Assembly (NCBI RefSeq): GCF_905171775.1
Contig: NC_053500.1
Span: 130,753,330-130,817,329, forward strand
From: Rana temporaria
Lineage: Eukaryota; Chordata; Amphibia; Anura; Ranidae
Length of the DNA: 64,000 nt
Direction: 5' to 3'
Positions 32,910 through 43,166 of this stretch are shown here, piece after piece (the first letter of the stretch is position 1; the number at the start of each line of letters is the position of its first letter). The notes beneath the pieces were generated by a model. The model was not told the DNA's origin, did not search any database, and was given only the letters and a program-made list of their open reading frames with translations. Both the position numbers and the translations under genes were made by a program.

Positions 32910-33245
32910 CAAGGGTGTCAAACTCAATTTCATTGTGGGCCGCATCAGCATTATGATTGCCCTCAAAAGGACCGGTTGTATCTGTAGGATTAGATGTCCA
33001 GCGCATCCCCTCCCCTTACATTAGATGTCAAGAGCCACGCCACCATCAGAAGTTGAGTCTCCCACTCTCCCTTACATCACAGGGCACCCCCTTACCTTAT
33101 GCCGCTGCTGCTGGGAAGAATCTGGAAGCATTGCTTGAAAACAGAAAGTAAGGGTATGGAGGAGGGCTGGAGCTCTCCGGCAGCTGTAGAAGAGGTGCGA
33201 GGGCCACATGAAATCACCTGGAGGGCCTTGTGTTTGACATCTATG
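32910..33245. mobile_element. hAT-like MITE
   Basis: Ends CAAGGGTGTCAAACTCAATT and GTGTTTGACATCTATG are inverted, with GGGCCGC/GGGCCACATG blocks inside, like CAGGGGTGTCAAAC-type hAT MITEs. No 8-base duplication survives. Confidence 0.7.
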
Positions 33246-34590
33246 GTCTAGGGGATTAAAAAAAATGCAGATGAATTTAGCTAATCCTCCCCGATCTTCC
33301 CTGAACAAAAGTGGTCTCTGTGGCTCCTGGAAACCCCCCCCCCCCGCGCAATCTAGCGGTCTAGTGCGGTGGACTATTCCTGATGTCACCAGGCCCATAG
33401 ACCTGCTCTGGAGGTGAGGACGTCAGAAACAGTCCACCGCTGGATCCTGGGGGAGCGCCGTTTTCAGATGGAGGAGAGGATCGGCTGAGCATACGCTTTC
33501 TCCAATCAACTGGACAAAAACAAGCTGTTGACCCGTGCGGTGCCGGCACAGCCCCACTGCACCGGGCTTTAACTGCAGTAGAGATCAGGCTCCCAGTTGT
33601 TATCTGTGAACTGGATGAACAGAAACACAAATATTTTGGCAGGTATATGTATTTCAACTGTGTGCTTTTCTGTTTGTTTTGAGTTTGGCTAAAAAACATA
33701 TCACAGTAGAGAGACCTTTTTCATTCCCATACATTCATACGATGCTATAGAATCGTAGTTTATGTTTCATAAACAGAGGACATTTTTTTTTTTTTTTTTT
33801 ATACAATACTGTAGGAAACAAATCATTGCCACAATTTCTGCTCAGTCCAAATCATAGTGACATCTGATCCACAGATCGGAAACTAGGGGGAAAAAAAGGA
33901 TTTAACAGGAATTTATAATGAACTAAAGTGTGTCTAGCAGCACTACTACTAGACATAATATATATATAGCTCGGCCGCATAATGTGCATAATAACAGCTG
34001 GTGCCATATAATACTACATACGACTTTGAAGTAGTAACCCTTTTTCGACTTCAGGGCAGTAAGAAAGCTAAAGTTTATCAATAGGCTGTTGACGCAGCTG
34101 AAAGCACGAGGGTTAACCTGCAAACGAAAAGCGCGGTGGTAAAAGACATCTCTATCCAGTGCTCTCTCCAGACCTTCAACTGCTCACAAAGGACTCGTCT
34201 ACTGGCACCACACTAAACCACCACATTTACAAACTGGAATATAAATAGCCATCAGACACGTTACTGTCCAACCGAGGCTCGGAGTGACTGAAAATTATTA
34301 GCCCCTGGCACCTTTAATAGACAGTGTGTAAAAAAAGGGGTGGTGAGGAGGGGGGGGGGGGGGGGGGTTAGAGTCACTCCAGATGACACCAAGCCTTTAT
34401 TACACAAGTTACAATTTGGCGTTGACATAAATCTGACACTTTCCTCAATGAAGGAAAAAAGAAAACGTGGAATGCCTCTATACCTGCCCCGATCATAAGG
34501 GGTTCCCTACTTAAAACCCCTTCTGAATGACCATTTTACCAGCTCTGTCAAGCAGCAGCAAGGCTCACCAGCACTGCCCAGCTTTATTTT
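33246..34590. other. No gene; homopolymer runs
   Basis: Includes an 18-T run (33783-33800) and an 18-G run (34350-34367), otherwise apparently unique sequence with no element ends. Confidence 0.45.
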
Positions 34591-34596
34591 GAGTTA

Positions 34597-34866
34597 GGCC
34601 TCGTACACTCGACCGAGTTTCTCGGCAAAAACCAGCAAGAAACTTGCTGGGAGATATTTTTTTGCCGAGGAAACCAGTCGTGTGTACATTTTCGTTGAGG
34701 AAACTGTCGAGAAACTCGACGAGCCAAAAAGAAAGCATGTTCTCTATTTCCTTGACGGGAATGGAGAAAATTGGCTTGTCGAGTTTCTCGACTGCTCCAC
34801 AAGGAACTCGACGAGCAAAACCATGTGTTTCGCCCGTCCGAGTTTCTCGGTCGTGTGTACGAGGCC
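34597..34866. mobile_element. 270-bp MITE with TTA duplication
   Basis: GGCCTCGTACACTCGACCGA and GGTCGTGTGTACGAGGCC flanked by TTA at 34594-34596 and 34867-34869. Same length and interior (TTTCTTGCTGG, GAAACTCGACGAG) as the nested copy at 20150-20419. Confidence 0.93.
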
Positions 34867-34945
34867 TTAGAGAGAACCCGCCTCCGGAAACCCCCTTTTT
34901 TGTAACACAGACTGTGTTGTTTATGTAAATCATATGAAGATTATG

Positions 34946-35694
34946 GCCCAGATTCACAAAGCACTTACCCGACGTATCTCGAGATACGCCACGTAAGTGC
35001 TAATATGCGCCGTCGTATCTATGCGCCGGACTCTGAAACCAAGATACGCCTGAAAATAGGCTTCATTCCGACCGACGTAACTTTCCTATGCCGGCGTAGA
35101 GTGGGCGCATATTTACGCTGGACGAATTTTGCGCACCCGTTGATTTTCTATTCACATATGCTAATGAGGAAGATACGCCGATTCACGAACGTACGTCCGT
35201 CCGACGCAGTGCGCGTAATGTCCTACGTCCGGCGTAAAGTTATGCCCCATAAAGCAGGTGTAAGTCAGCAGCATCCATGCAAATGGCTGCACCAGGGAAC
35301 ACAAGCCAACGTATTTTCCGTAGTTTACGTAGGACGTGAATATGACTAGGTGTAGGTTACGTTCACGCCGTAGGCAGTGATCCGGTGTATCTTAGGGAGT
35401 AGTTCCGACGTGATTATGAGCATGCGCACTGGGTTGCGTCCACGGGACGGCGCATGCGCCGTTCATTATACGTATCTGTCTGAGACTCAGCCCATCATTT
35501 GCATGGGGTCACGCCTCATTTGCATGGCTCACGCCCACTTCCACTTACGACGACTTACGCCTAAGAAACCCAGCACAGATTTTGCAGCACTGGCTTTGTG
35601 AATCCAGTGCTTGCCTCTCTGCGCTACGTCGGTGTAGCATAAAGGAGATACGCTACGGCGGCATAAATATGCGCCGATGTATGTGAATCCGGGC
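34946..35694. mobile_element. 749-bp CpG-rich element of the 5-bp-duplication family
   Basis: Ends GCCCAGATTCACA and TGTGAATCCGGGC flanked by TTATG and CTATG. Interior motifs GCGCATGCGCC (about 35450), TACGTAGGACGTGAA and CGATTCACGAACGTACG. No protein. Confidence 0.9.
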
Positions 35695-35826
35695 CTATGT
35701 TGGCAGAAGATATAAACAGTGCGTATCAAAGTTTCCCTTAAAAGACTGAGGTGGCGAGGGCAAGAGTCAAAATCTTTGTCAGGTTTTTTTGGCTGTGAGA
35801 TGTTCTAACCCTTACAAAACCAGTAA

Positions 35827-37008
35827 TGTCGCGTACACCATGGACCATTTTCATCAGACAAACCGATCGTGTGTGGGCCCCATCGGTTTTTTATCCATCG
35901 ATATAAAAAACTGATCGTCTGTGGGCACGTCCATCAGTTAAAAATCCACAATTATATACAAAAAAGCGCATGTGGTGAATACTGCAAAGGAAAAAGAGAG
36001 CCCTCTGAGCAATAAGTCCTGTAAGCTAGGTGAGCTTATACCATGAGTTACAGTTTGTTTTTCTGGGCAGCCATGCAGGGGGAGCTGAAGCAACACTCCA
36101 AGTACATATGATAAAAGAAATAACAAAAAGAAGCAGGCGCCACTAGGTGAACTGTACAGCTTTTACTCAGTGTTTGAAATAAAAGTACTCACATTAAATT
36201 AAGGAATTCAGGCATGTAGTTGTTGTCCTGCGATTCGTCCGGGTCCAACCGATAGATGTGAGTATCCTTGGGTCTCTATCACAACGCTGGTGTTGTGCTG
36301 TGTAATCTTGCTGGGTCCATACGCTTGATTGTAGGGGTTGTAAGTGTACAGATGTGCCGATGGAGACGCCGGAGCGCACGTTGAAGCGCACGCTTGTGGA
36401 TGCTATGGTTGCGGGGAGAAAGATGACGTCATCGCCTGGGGACAGCAATGTGCTGTCCCCAGGCGATGACGTCATCTTTCTCCCCGCAACCATAGCATCC
36501 ACAAGCGTGCGCTTCAACGTGCGCTCCGGCGTCTCCATCGGCACATCTGTACACTTACAACCCCTACAATCAAGCGTATGGACCCAGCAAGATTACACAG
36601 CACAACACCAGCGTTGTGATAGAGACCCAAGGATACTCACATCTATCGGTTGGACCCGGACGAATCGCAGGACAACAACTACATGCCTGAATTCCTTAAT
36701 TTAATGTGAGTACTTTTATTTCAAACACTGAGTAAAAGCTGTACAGTTCACCTAGTGGCGCCTGCTTCTTTTTGTTATTTCAGTTAAAAATCCACGCATG
36801 CTCAGAATCAAGTCGACGCATGCTTGGAAGCATTGAACTTCATTTTTCTCAGCACGTCCTTGTGTTTTACGTCACCGCGTTCTGACACGATCGTTTTTTT
36901 AACCAATGGTGTGTAGGCACGACTGATGAAAGTCAGCTTCATCGGATATCTGATGAAAAAATCCATCGGTCCGTTTTCATCAGATGAACCGATCGTGTGT
37001 ACAGGGCA
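35827..37008. mobile_element. GTACACACGATCGG-family MITE split by a retroelement-like insertion
   Basis: Ends TGTCGCGTACACC and GATCGTGTGTACAGGGCA flanked by TAA at 35824-35826 and 37009-37011. Removing the insertion at 35950-36779 and one 16-bp repeat leaves about 336 bp collinear with the copy at 42114-42532, which still shows the uninterrupted site. Confidence 0.9.
35950..36779. mobile_element. 830-bp palindromic insertion with 16-bp target duplication
   Basis: TCAGTTAAAAATCCAC occurs at 35934-35949 and 36780-36795, flanking the insertion exactly. The insertion has 169 bp of single-copy sequence, then two 329-bp arms (36119-36447 and 36451-36779) that look like perfect reverse complements around a 3-bp centre. 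Outward-facing tails at both ends resemble each other: right end GGCGCCTGCTTCTTTTTGTTATT, left end (read on minus) GCGCTTTTTTGTATATAATT. The long duplication points to target-primed retrotransposition rather than cut-and-paste. Reading frames in the arms are mirror copies and not genes. Confidence 0.85.
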
Positions 37009-37011
37009 TAA

Positions 37012-37320
37012 GACACAGCCCAGACATCTCTATCCCCAACCTGGGAATTACAGTGTGTGCAACCAAAAATTTAAAAGTTATTGCGCTGGTAACAAAAGCG
37101 TGCACACAGGGTTAGTTGGGTGTGCCTGAGCACACCCTAATCACCCCGTGCACAATAGTATTATTGCTCAGTGCTCTGGCAGAGAGATGGGAAACATCTC
37201 CCTATGACTGGCTCTGCCATAATAAAAGTGCTTCCACACTTCACTTTTACTGTGCTGTGGGGAGATGGGAGGAATTTCGGACTGGCTCTGCGATATATAC
37301 GGTATATATATATATGTGTG
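37012..37320. other. No gene; short TA/TG microsatellite
   Basis: Ends in ATATATATATATGTGTGTGTG at about 37303-37324; nothing else recognised. Confidence 0.45.
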
Positions 37321-37322
37321 TG

Positions 37323-37900
37323 TGTAGCACCCTGATAGTAGGCAGGGTTGCTAACAAATTTAGCTTGCTAGGTGGTACTAGCCTGGATGATTGATAGGGA
37401 ATTCCCTGACTTTTCCCTAACTCTGTATTTGATGCACCGCTCTCTTCTGTCACTAGGTGGCATTGTTGCCTGTGGCATAAGGATGACAAGGGCATAATGA
37501 ACTAGGAGTGGATGGGTTGTTTCAGCCAATTCACAGGGGTTTCTTTAGTCCCTTGGCCTTCTGGGCGAGCCTATTTATTCGTAAGAAGGCAGATGATCGG
37601 GGTTCTGTGCCACCTGGATGGCTATCTGGGTGGACATGTGTAACAAGGCTCCGCTTTGCTAGGCCAGATGCCTGAGGCCTATCCCGGGAGCACCTGGCTG
37701 CTAGGCTATCTGAGGCCTATCCAGGTTTGAGAGAAGCAGCGCGGGGTTGGGGCTTTCAGCCGGTAGCCCAACCAAGTTGCAGAGGTTCCACCGGACAGAG
37801 AACTGCATCATTGCCAGAGGTGAAGGAGAAGCAGTTGCCACAAGGGATGACCACTCCTGTCGCTAGGGACAAGTGACGATCTTGAAAATCATTTTGAAAA
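37323..37900 (+). mobile_element. Possible LTR 5' portion
   Basis: Begins TGTAGCACCCTGATAG, the mirror of the GCTACA ends seen at 6530, 21478 and 27655. Contains GC-rich TATCC/GGCCTATCC repeats but no protein. The 3' end is not visible; it runs into a Tc1 fragment. Confidence 0.4.
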
Positions 37901-37914
37901 TTTTGAAAATCATT

Positions 37915-38061
37915 TATCATTTTTCATTCCACTTCACAATTTTGTGCCACTTTGTGTTGGTCTATCACATAAAATCCCAACAAAATACATTTACGTTTTT
38001 GGTTGTAATATGACAAAATGTGGAAAATTGTTAGGGGTAAGAATACTTTTTCAAGGCACTG
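37915..38061 (+). mobile_element. Tc1/mariner right-end fragment
   Basis: Right end of the same family as the copy at 47110-48610: TTTGTGCCACTTTGTG, GGTCTATCACATAAAATCCC, and the terminal GTAAGAATACTTTTTCAAGGCACTG before TA at 38062-38063. No left end. Confidence 0.85.
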
Positions 38062-38749
38062 TATTTTATCATTTATTTTGTTTTGAAACTCATTGTATAC
38101 ACTGCCACATCATGCTTCATTGACTGTTTAGTGCGACAAATCCAATGCTCTACATATTGTAGTATGTGGACTCTGCAGTGATGAAGGAGTAAGTCATCAC
38201 CTTAGGACCTTTAGAGTTTCCACACGATACCTATACCTATGCCCAAGGAAAAAGGAGCAGAGAGCACACCCTATTCTCCAACCACTCCTACCACCCCCAC
38301 CCTCACCTACTCTATAGCTGGAGGAAGAAAAGAGTTTAACCCACCCTCCATCAACCTTAGTCACCAGCATTTCTCAAACTGGGGGCTTCATGGCACTGGA
38401 GGGGAGGTGCAGGTAGGTGGACACTGCTGCAAGGAGCGTGGCCTAGCAAGCATGGATCACCTCTGGAGCACATTCAGCATCCCACAGTGATCTATTAGGG
38501 TGGCAGTCGCATTGCATGTCTTCTTCCACTAAAATGCTGCATTAGATGCATTAGATGGGGAAGCCACACAGCAGACCAAAGGTGTCTGCAACTGTGGACT
38601 GTGGTGATTTTGGAGGAATCGGCTTTATTGAGACGCAAGCATTTGGCCATGACACTGGAGGGGTGGAGGTGATACATGCAGTCTATATAGGTGAGTGCAG
38701 GTAAAGTTAAAGAAAATAAAATGTTCAACCTTTCCTGAGACACTTTTTG

Positions 38750-38890
38750 GGCACTAAACAGCCCTGATGAAGGAGGATTGTTTGGGTCTGCGAAACACGT
38801 TGGCTCTCTTTTTCAGGTTGGCCACTTGTGGAATCAAATAAATACTTTTGGACTCTGAGAAACATTGGTGCTCCTTTTGGCTCAACTATA
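38750..38890 (+). mobile_element. Ribozyme-bearing retroelement fragment (Penelope-like?)
   Basis: A hammerhead-like motif (38760-38805) is followed by CAAATAAATACTTTTGG and then GGTGCTCCTTTTGGC. This order (ribozyme, AATAAA-like block, GGTGC-plus-pyrimidine tail) parallels the piece at 11225-11505. No coding content; ends are approximate. Confidence 0.45.
38760..38805 (+). ncRNA. Hammerhead ribozyme-like motif
   Basis: Core CTGATGA (38764-38770), GAA (38792-38794), minimal helix III ACACGT (38795-38800) and T at 38801 as the candidate cleavage nucleotide. Helix I strands AGCC (38760-38763) and GGCT (38102 to 38105 offset: 38802-38805) pair exactly. Helix II is imperfect: G72/C91, A74/T89 and G75/C88 pair within 38772-38791. 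Probably decayed in helix II. Confidence 0.55.
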
Positions 38891-38899
38891 TAAAGAAAA

Positions 38900-39500
38900 C
38901 ACTCTTGTCACTGGTAACTTGGTGTAATCCCGATCCTACGAATCTGCAGGACAGTGATTCTCAACTCCAGTCCAAATGACTCTCCACTCTGTTTATGTAT
39001 CAGTTAATAATGCTTCCCCTTTTAGAGTCCAAAGTCAAGGCTTTACATTGCTACCAAAAGACAAGGTTTTAGGCCGCTTTTGCTGGTTGAGGTAGTCCTA
39101 TGTTGAGGTGAGGCATTTTGTCTTAAGTGGCACCCTCTGGAGGTGTCATGAGAAGTTTTTTTCTGCTAGAACAGACAACAGCACAACAGTGAAACATTGT
39201 CATTCTTGTGACACTTCTCTACTGTGTATGCTAAGAACTTAGGGTTTGACTGAAGGGGTTAGGCTTTTAGTAACGACATTGCTTATCACTACCACTTGGG
39301 GTGGTAGTGGGGTGGGGATGCAGAATTTGAACGGCTGTCTGATGCAGCACTTTACATCACAGTGTCCCAGACATGAAGAATTTGAGCTCAGGAGCCAAGA
39401 CTTTTTAGTCGTGAAACTCCCAAACACGACTCATTGTTCACCTAATCCTGAAACCAGGCTTCAAATATAGCATTTTAAAATCTCTAACACAACCATGCAA
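38900..39500. other. No recognisable gene or element
   Basis: Nothing assignable; short frames lack similarity. Confidence 0.35.
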
Positions 39501-39510
39501 TTCGTGGAAG

Positions 39511-39668
39511 CCATGTACCAGGTTGAGGAGGAAATTCTTAATCAGTTTAACAATCCAGAGCTGTGCAAAGTGGAGTAATTCGCAGATTCAGATTCTATTA
39601 ATAAATCTCTCTTTTTTATTTGATTACATTTGGCAGATTATCTCATTGGGGCTTTTATTAGCAATTAA
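39511..39668 (+). repeat. Ancient-looking duplicated non-coding element, copy A
   Basis: Closely matches 46256-46414 in direct orientation: AAATTCTTAATCAGTTTAACAAT, AGAGCTGTGCAAAGTGGAG, TAATTC, CAGATTCAGAT, ATAAATCT and GGCAG, then GCAATTAA. No inverted ends, no duplication and no coding frame. Possibly a conserved low-copy repeat. Confidence 0.8.
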
Positions 39669-39832
39669 AGGGCTCAGTTCACCCAAACTGATATTTAATT
39701 TTTTTTGGTCGATGCTGAAGAGTAAAATTGAATTTCCTTATACTGTTTGATAATTCCTGAAGTGATTTCTGCATTTCTACTTTGTAAAGTGTAAGGGGAA
39801 CGCACTCGTCTCATGGATAATATACTGTATAG

Positions 39833-40446
39833 CAGTGGTGCCCAACCAGTGGCCCAGGGGCCACATGTGGCCGCAGAGCCCCCTGATGTGGCCAGCGACC
39901 TCCTGCTCTGGAATGGCTGGTTGGCAAGCCCAGATTGCAGGTTGCCGACCTTCCATCTGAGAGCATCAGTGTTGTAAATAAAGCCGGCGGTAGAGGAAAC
40001 AATCGGCTTTTCAGAAAGTGCACCACACCTGCAAGATATAATAGACGTCTATGGCAAAGTGCAGCTGACCGTGGGAAAATCACAGGTACATTGCGCCGCA
40101 TTAGACCACAGACCATCAGTATAAAAGCAGCCTTAGGCCACTTTCAAGCGATTGGTCCGACCCAATCGGACACTCTATTCACTTCTATGGATCGGCAGAT
40201 GTAAACACACTTTTGTCCGTTTACACCTGCCTACCTCCAATCCGATCAGCTAAAAAAAACAGAAGTGGATCTGTCCCCTTCCTCTGATTGGATCAGAGGG
40301 CCCATAGAGTAGATTGGGCTGTGTCTGCTTGGAATATGCAGACTGGACACAGACCTGTCATCTGCCCACTCCACTCATTGTGGCCCACGACTGGTTACTA
40401 AATCACTTTAAATGGCCCTCGGCCTTCAAAAGGTTGGGCACCCCTG
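39833..40446. mobile_element. hAT-type MITE with exact 8-bp duplication and extra insert
   Basis: Ends CAGTGGTGCCCAACCAGTGG and AAGGTTGGGCACCCCTG flanked by CTGTATAG at 39825-39832 and 40447-40454. Same family as 21622-22045 but about 190 bp longer; the extra text (TTAGGCCACTTTCAAGCG to about 40330) is probably a further insertion. Confidence 0.92.
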
Positions 40447-40841
40447 CTGTATAGGAATAAGATACAATTCCTGTGCAGTATATTACTGAAGTTGGATTCA
40501 AACTGTTGTGGTGCAGTACCATACGCAAGTTAATATGCTTAGTATTAAAGTTTAGCTAAACTCTTGTTATAAATTCTACATGGGCTAAGGCAAGTATTAA
40601 ATGAGAAGTTCACCTTTAGCAACATGTTACATATTACACCTGTATTTAGTGAAATTAATAAACAATTCAAAGTGTAACATCTACATAAAGGAGGAGCAGC
40701 CAGTTCGGGATGGGGATGGTCGGTGATGGAAGGTTCGTCAGAAGGGTGGTTTAGTGCTTGTCTAAGTATGCCCTTCTCAGCCATGGCTCCCTATCCTAGA
40801 GCTGATGTGGTACGGAGTCTTTCCAGGGACTGGGCCTGGAC

Positions 40842-41136
40842 CAGGGGCGGACTGACAACTCATGGGGCCCCCTGGGCAATAGAACATTATGGGGCCCACT
40901 GGGTTTACAGGTGGCCACCACGCCAGGAGGCAGTGCAGAGGCAGGGCAGCTAAAATCTCAGGATTTTCACATCAAAAGCATGTCGGTTTCATACATATCA
41001 GGGACAGATGTAAAAAAAACACAGAATTTTACATACTGTCCATGGTTTTATTGAGCCTGGCAACCCTGATGAGGCCCCCTAGTGGCATGGGGCCCTCGGG
41101 CAGTGCCCGAGAGCCTCAATGGTCAGTCCGCCCCTG
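40842..41136. mobile_element. 295-bp hAT-type MITE with exact 8-bp duplication
   Basis: CAGGGGCGGACTGACAACTC and GGTCAGTCCGCCCCTG flanked by GCCTGGAC at 40834-40841 and 41137-41144. No coding capacity. Confidence 0.93.
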
Positions 41137-41552
41137 GCCTGGACCATTGAAGAAGCAAGGCCTCACAAGTGAATGGTGTCCCCTTTTACGCCTACAGGCA
41201 GGAACAAGACAAATGTGCTGTACTAGAGAACTGATGGAGGATGGCTGGTGTTCTGCACTGTTAGACTCAAAATGCCTCTGTCCAGGTAGGGACAAACCCT
41301 TGTCAATAGTTGGAGAGAATAAAATGTCTTTCCGCTGTGAGGCCTGGTGAAGTAATAATGCCTCTGGCCATATTATGGTGCTAACTCACATGGGAGAAAA
41401 CATAAAATATTATCATGTTGGCTACATGCAGTTAATTCATGTGGTCACCTTGCCAACAAACTTGTATTGGCAAGCGGGAGCTCCCCTTCCTAGGGTGACA
41501 ACACTAATCTTGCTTAGGCAAAACAGCAGTGTTGTCACCCTAACACTAATGC

Positions 41553-41653
41553 CCCGTACACACGGTTGGATTTTCCACCAGCAAAAGTCCGATGTAAACT
41601 TTTCGTCGGAAATTCCGACCATGTGTATGCTCCATCGGACTTTTGCTGGCGGA
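41553..41653. mobile_element. CCGTACACACG-type MITE, left part
   Basis: GCCCCGTACACACGGTTGG starts the piece, with inverted AGCAAAAGTCCGATG / CATCGGACTTTTGCT blocks. The right end is missing; the next palindrome starts where it would be. Confidence 0.6.
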
Positions 41654-42035
41654 ATTTCCCTTTATTTTCTCATATATCGAACTGGTAATTCTACCAGTTA
41701 CAGATTGCCACTCTTATGCCCCGTACACACGATCAGATTTTCAATCGGAAAAACCTTGGATGTTTTTTCAGACGGAATTCCGCTCAAGCTTGGCTTGCAT
41801 ACACACAGTCACACAAAAGTTCTCTGAAATTTCGGGCGTCAGGAAAACGTGTTCCTGACGTCCGAAATTTCAGAGAACTTTTGTGTGTATGCAAGCCAAG
41901 CTTGAGCGGAATTCTGTCTGAAAAACCATCCAAGGTTTTTCCGACGGAAAATCTGATCGTGTGTACGGGGCATAAGAGTGGCAATCTGTAACTGGTAGAA
42001 TTACCAGTTCGATATATGAGAAAATAAAGGGAAAT
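41654..42035. repeat. 382-bp inverted duplication centred on a MITE
   Basis: The two halves are near-exact reverse complements, apart from an 8-nt extra AGTCACAC-type stretch in the left arm and a few mismatches. The central part (41718-41971) has MITE ends GCCCCGTACACACGATCAG and its complement, but complementarity continues about 64 bp past both ends (ATTTCCCTTTATTTTCTCATATATCG on the left, its complement on the right). Confidence 0.92.
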
Positions 42036-42113
42036 CATGCAAGACAGCAGATGGCCTGAAATAAGTGCATGGCAAGCATGCTTTTTCATTAAGGTTTTTT
42101 AAATACACAGTAA

Positions 42114-42532
42114 GGCCGCGTACACACGATCGGTTAAACCGATGAGAATGGTCTGATGGACCGCTTTCATCGGTCCAAACCGATCGTGTGGGCGCCATCG
42201 GTTATTTAACCATCGGTTAAAAAAAAGCCAACTTGTTTTAAATTTAACCTATGGATTCCTAACCGATGAGAAAAAAACGATCGTTAGTAGGCACAACCAT
42301 CGGTTAAAAATCCACGCATGCTCAGAATCAAGTCGACGCATGCTTGGAAGCATTGAACTTCGTTTTTTTCAGCATGTCGTTGTGTTTTACGTCACCGCGT
42401 TCTGACACGATCGTTTTTTTTTAACCGATGGTGTGTAGGCGTGATGGACCATCAGTCAGCTTCATCAGTTAACCGATGAAAACGGTCCATCGGTCCGTTC
42501 TCATCGGATGAACCGATCGTGTGTACAGGGCT
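42114..42532. mobile_element. GTACACACGATCGG-family MITE, uninterrupted copy
   Basis: Ends GGCCGCGTACACACGATCGG and CGATCGTGTGTACAGGGCT after TAA at 42111-42113; the right flank TTA is an imperfect duplication. Serves as the empty-site reference for the insertion at 35950: GGTTAAAAATCCACGCATGC at about 42302 is continuous here. Confidence 0.88.
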
Positions 42533-42539
42533 TTAGGAA

Positions 42540-43160
42540 GCCCTTTTATATAAAATGAGCTGCCTTCGCTTTGCAACAAACATTTACATGTACCTGCACT
42601 TTTTTTTAAGAAGGGCACCGCAATTCGCAGATGGCTTACATTTGTGTATTAATGTGTGCTAAAACATACAGTATATCCATAGTGGTCCACTAGCAAGGTG
42701 CATTGGGGTTCCATTTAAAATGAAAAAAATAATAATTTGTCACCACGCATGGTGGTAATGGTCAGTAAAACTCACGTTTTGCCACTTATATATGGAAACA
42801 CACAGATCTGAATCTGGCCTATGAGTACAAAAACAAACACTCAAATGTCAAATTTCTCCCTCTGGTGCACTCTACACAGCATATTGTGGCGATTAATGTC
42901 ACATGATCATGCTCTGCTCTAGTTGTGAGTAATTAATCACTACCATATACTACTGTTTAGCCTATACTATAGGGAACCTTTTGTTCCATTACTAAGCGAA
43001 TGATTGCTACACCTAGCAAATATTCACTGGTGATTTTAGTAGCATGACTAAGCCACTGAAAATTGCCTGCATAGCTTAGGCTATATATTGTGAAGACTGC
43101 AACAAGAAGATTGGGAAAAAGTGAATGTGAACTTAAAGATAAGTTAGAACAAAGCTGGAA
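42540..43160. other. No recognisable gene or element
   Basis: AT-rich, with no motif assigned. Confidence 0.35.
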
Positions 43161-43166
43161 ACTTGG

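Noticed and set aside
36194..36704. Two identical 116-aa frames on opposite strands
   Set aside because: They are mirror images caused by the palindrome; identity reflects the DNA arms, not a duplicated gene.
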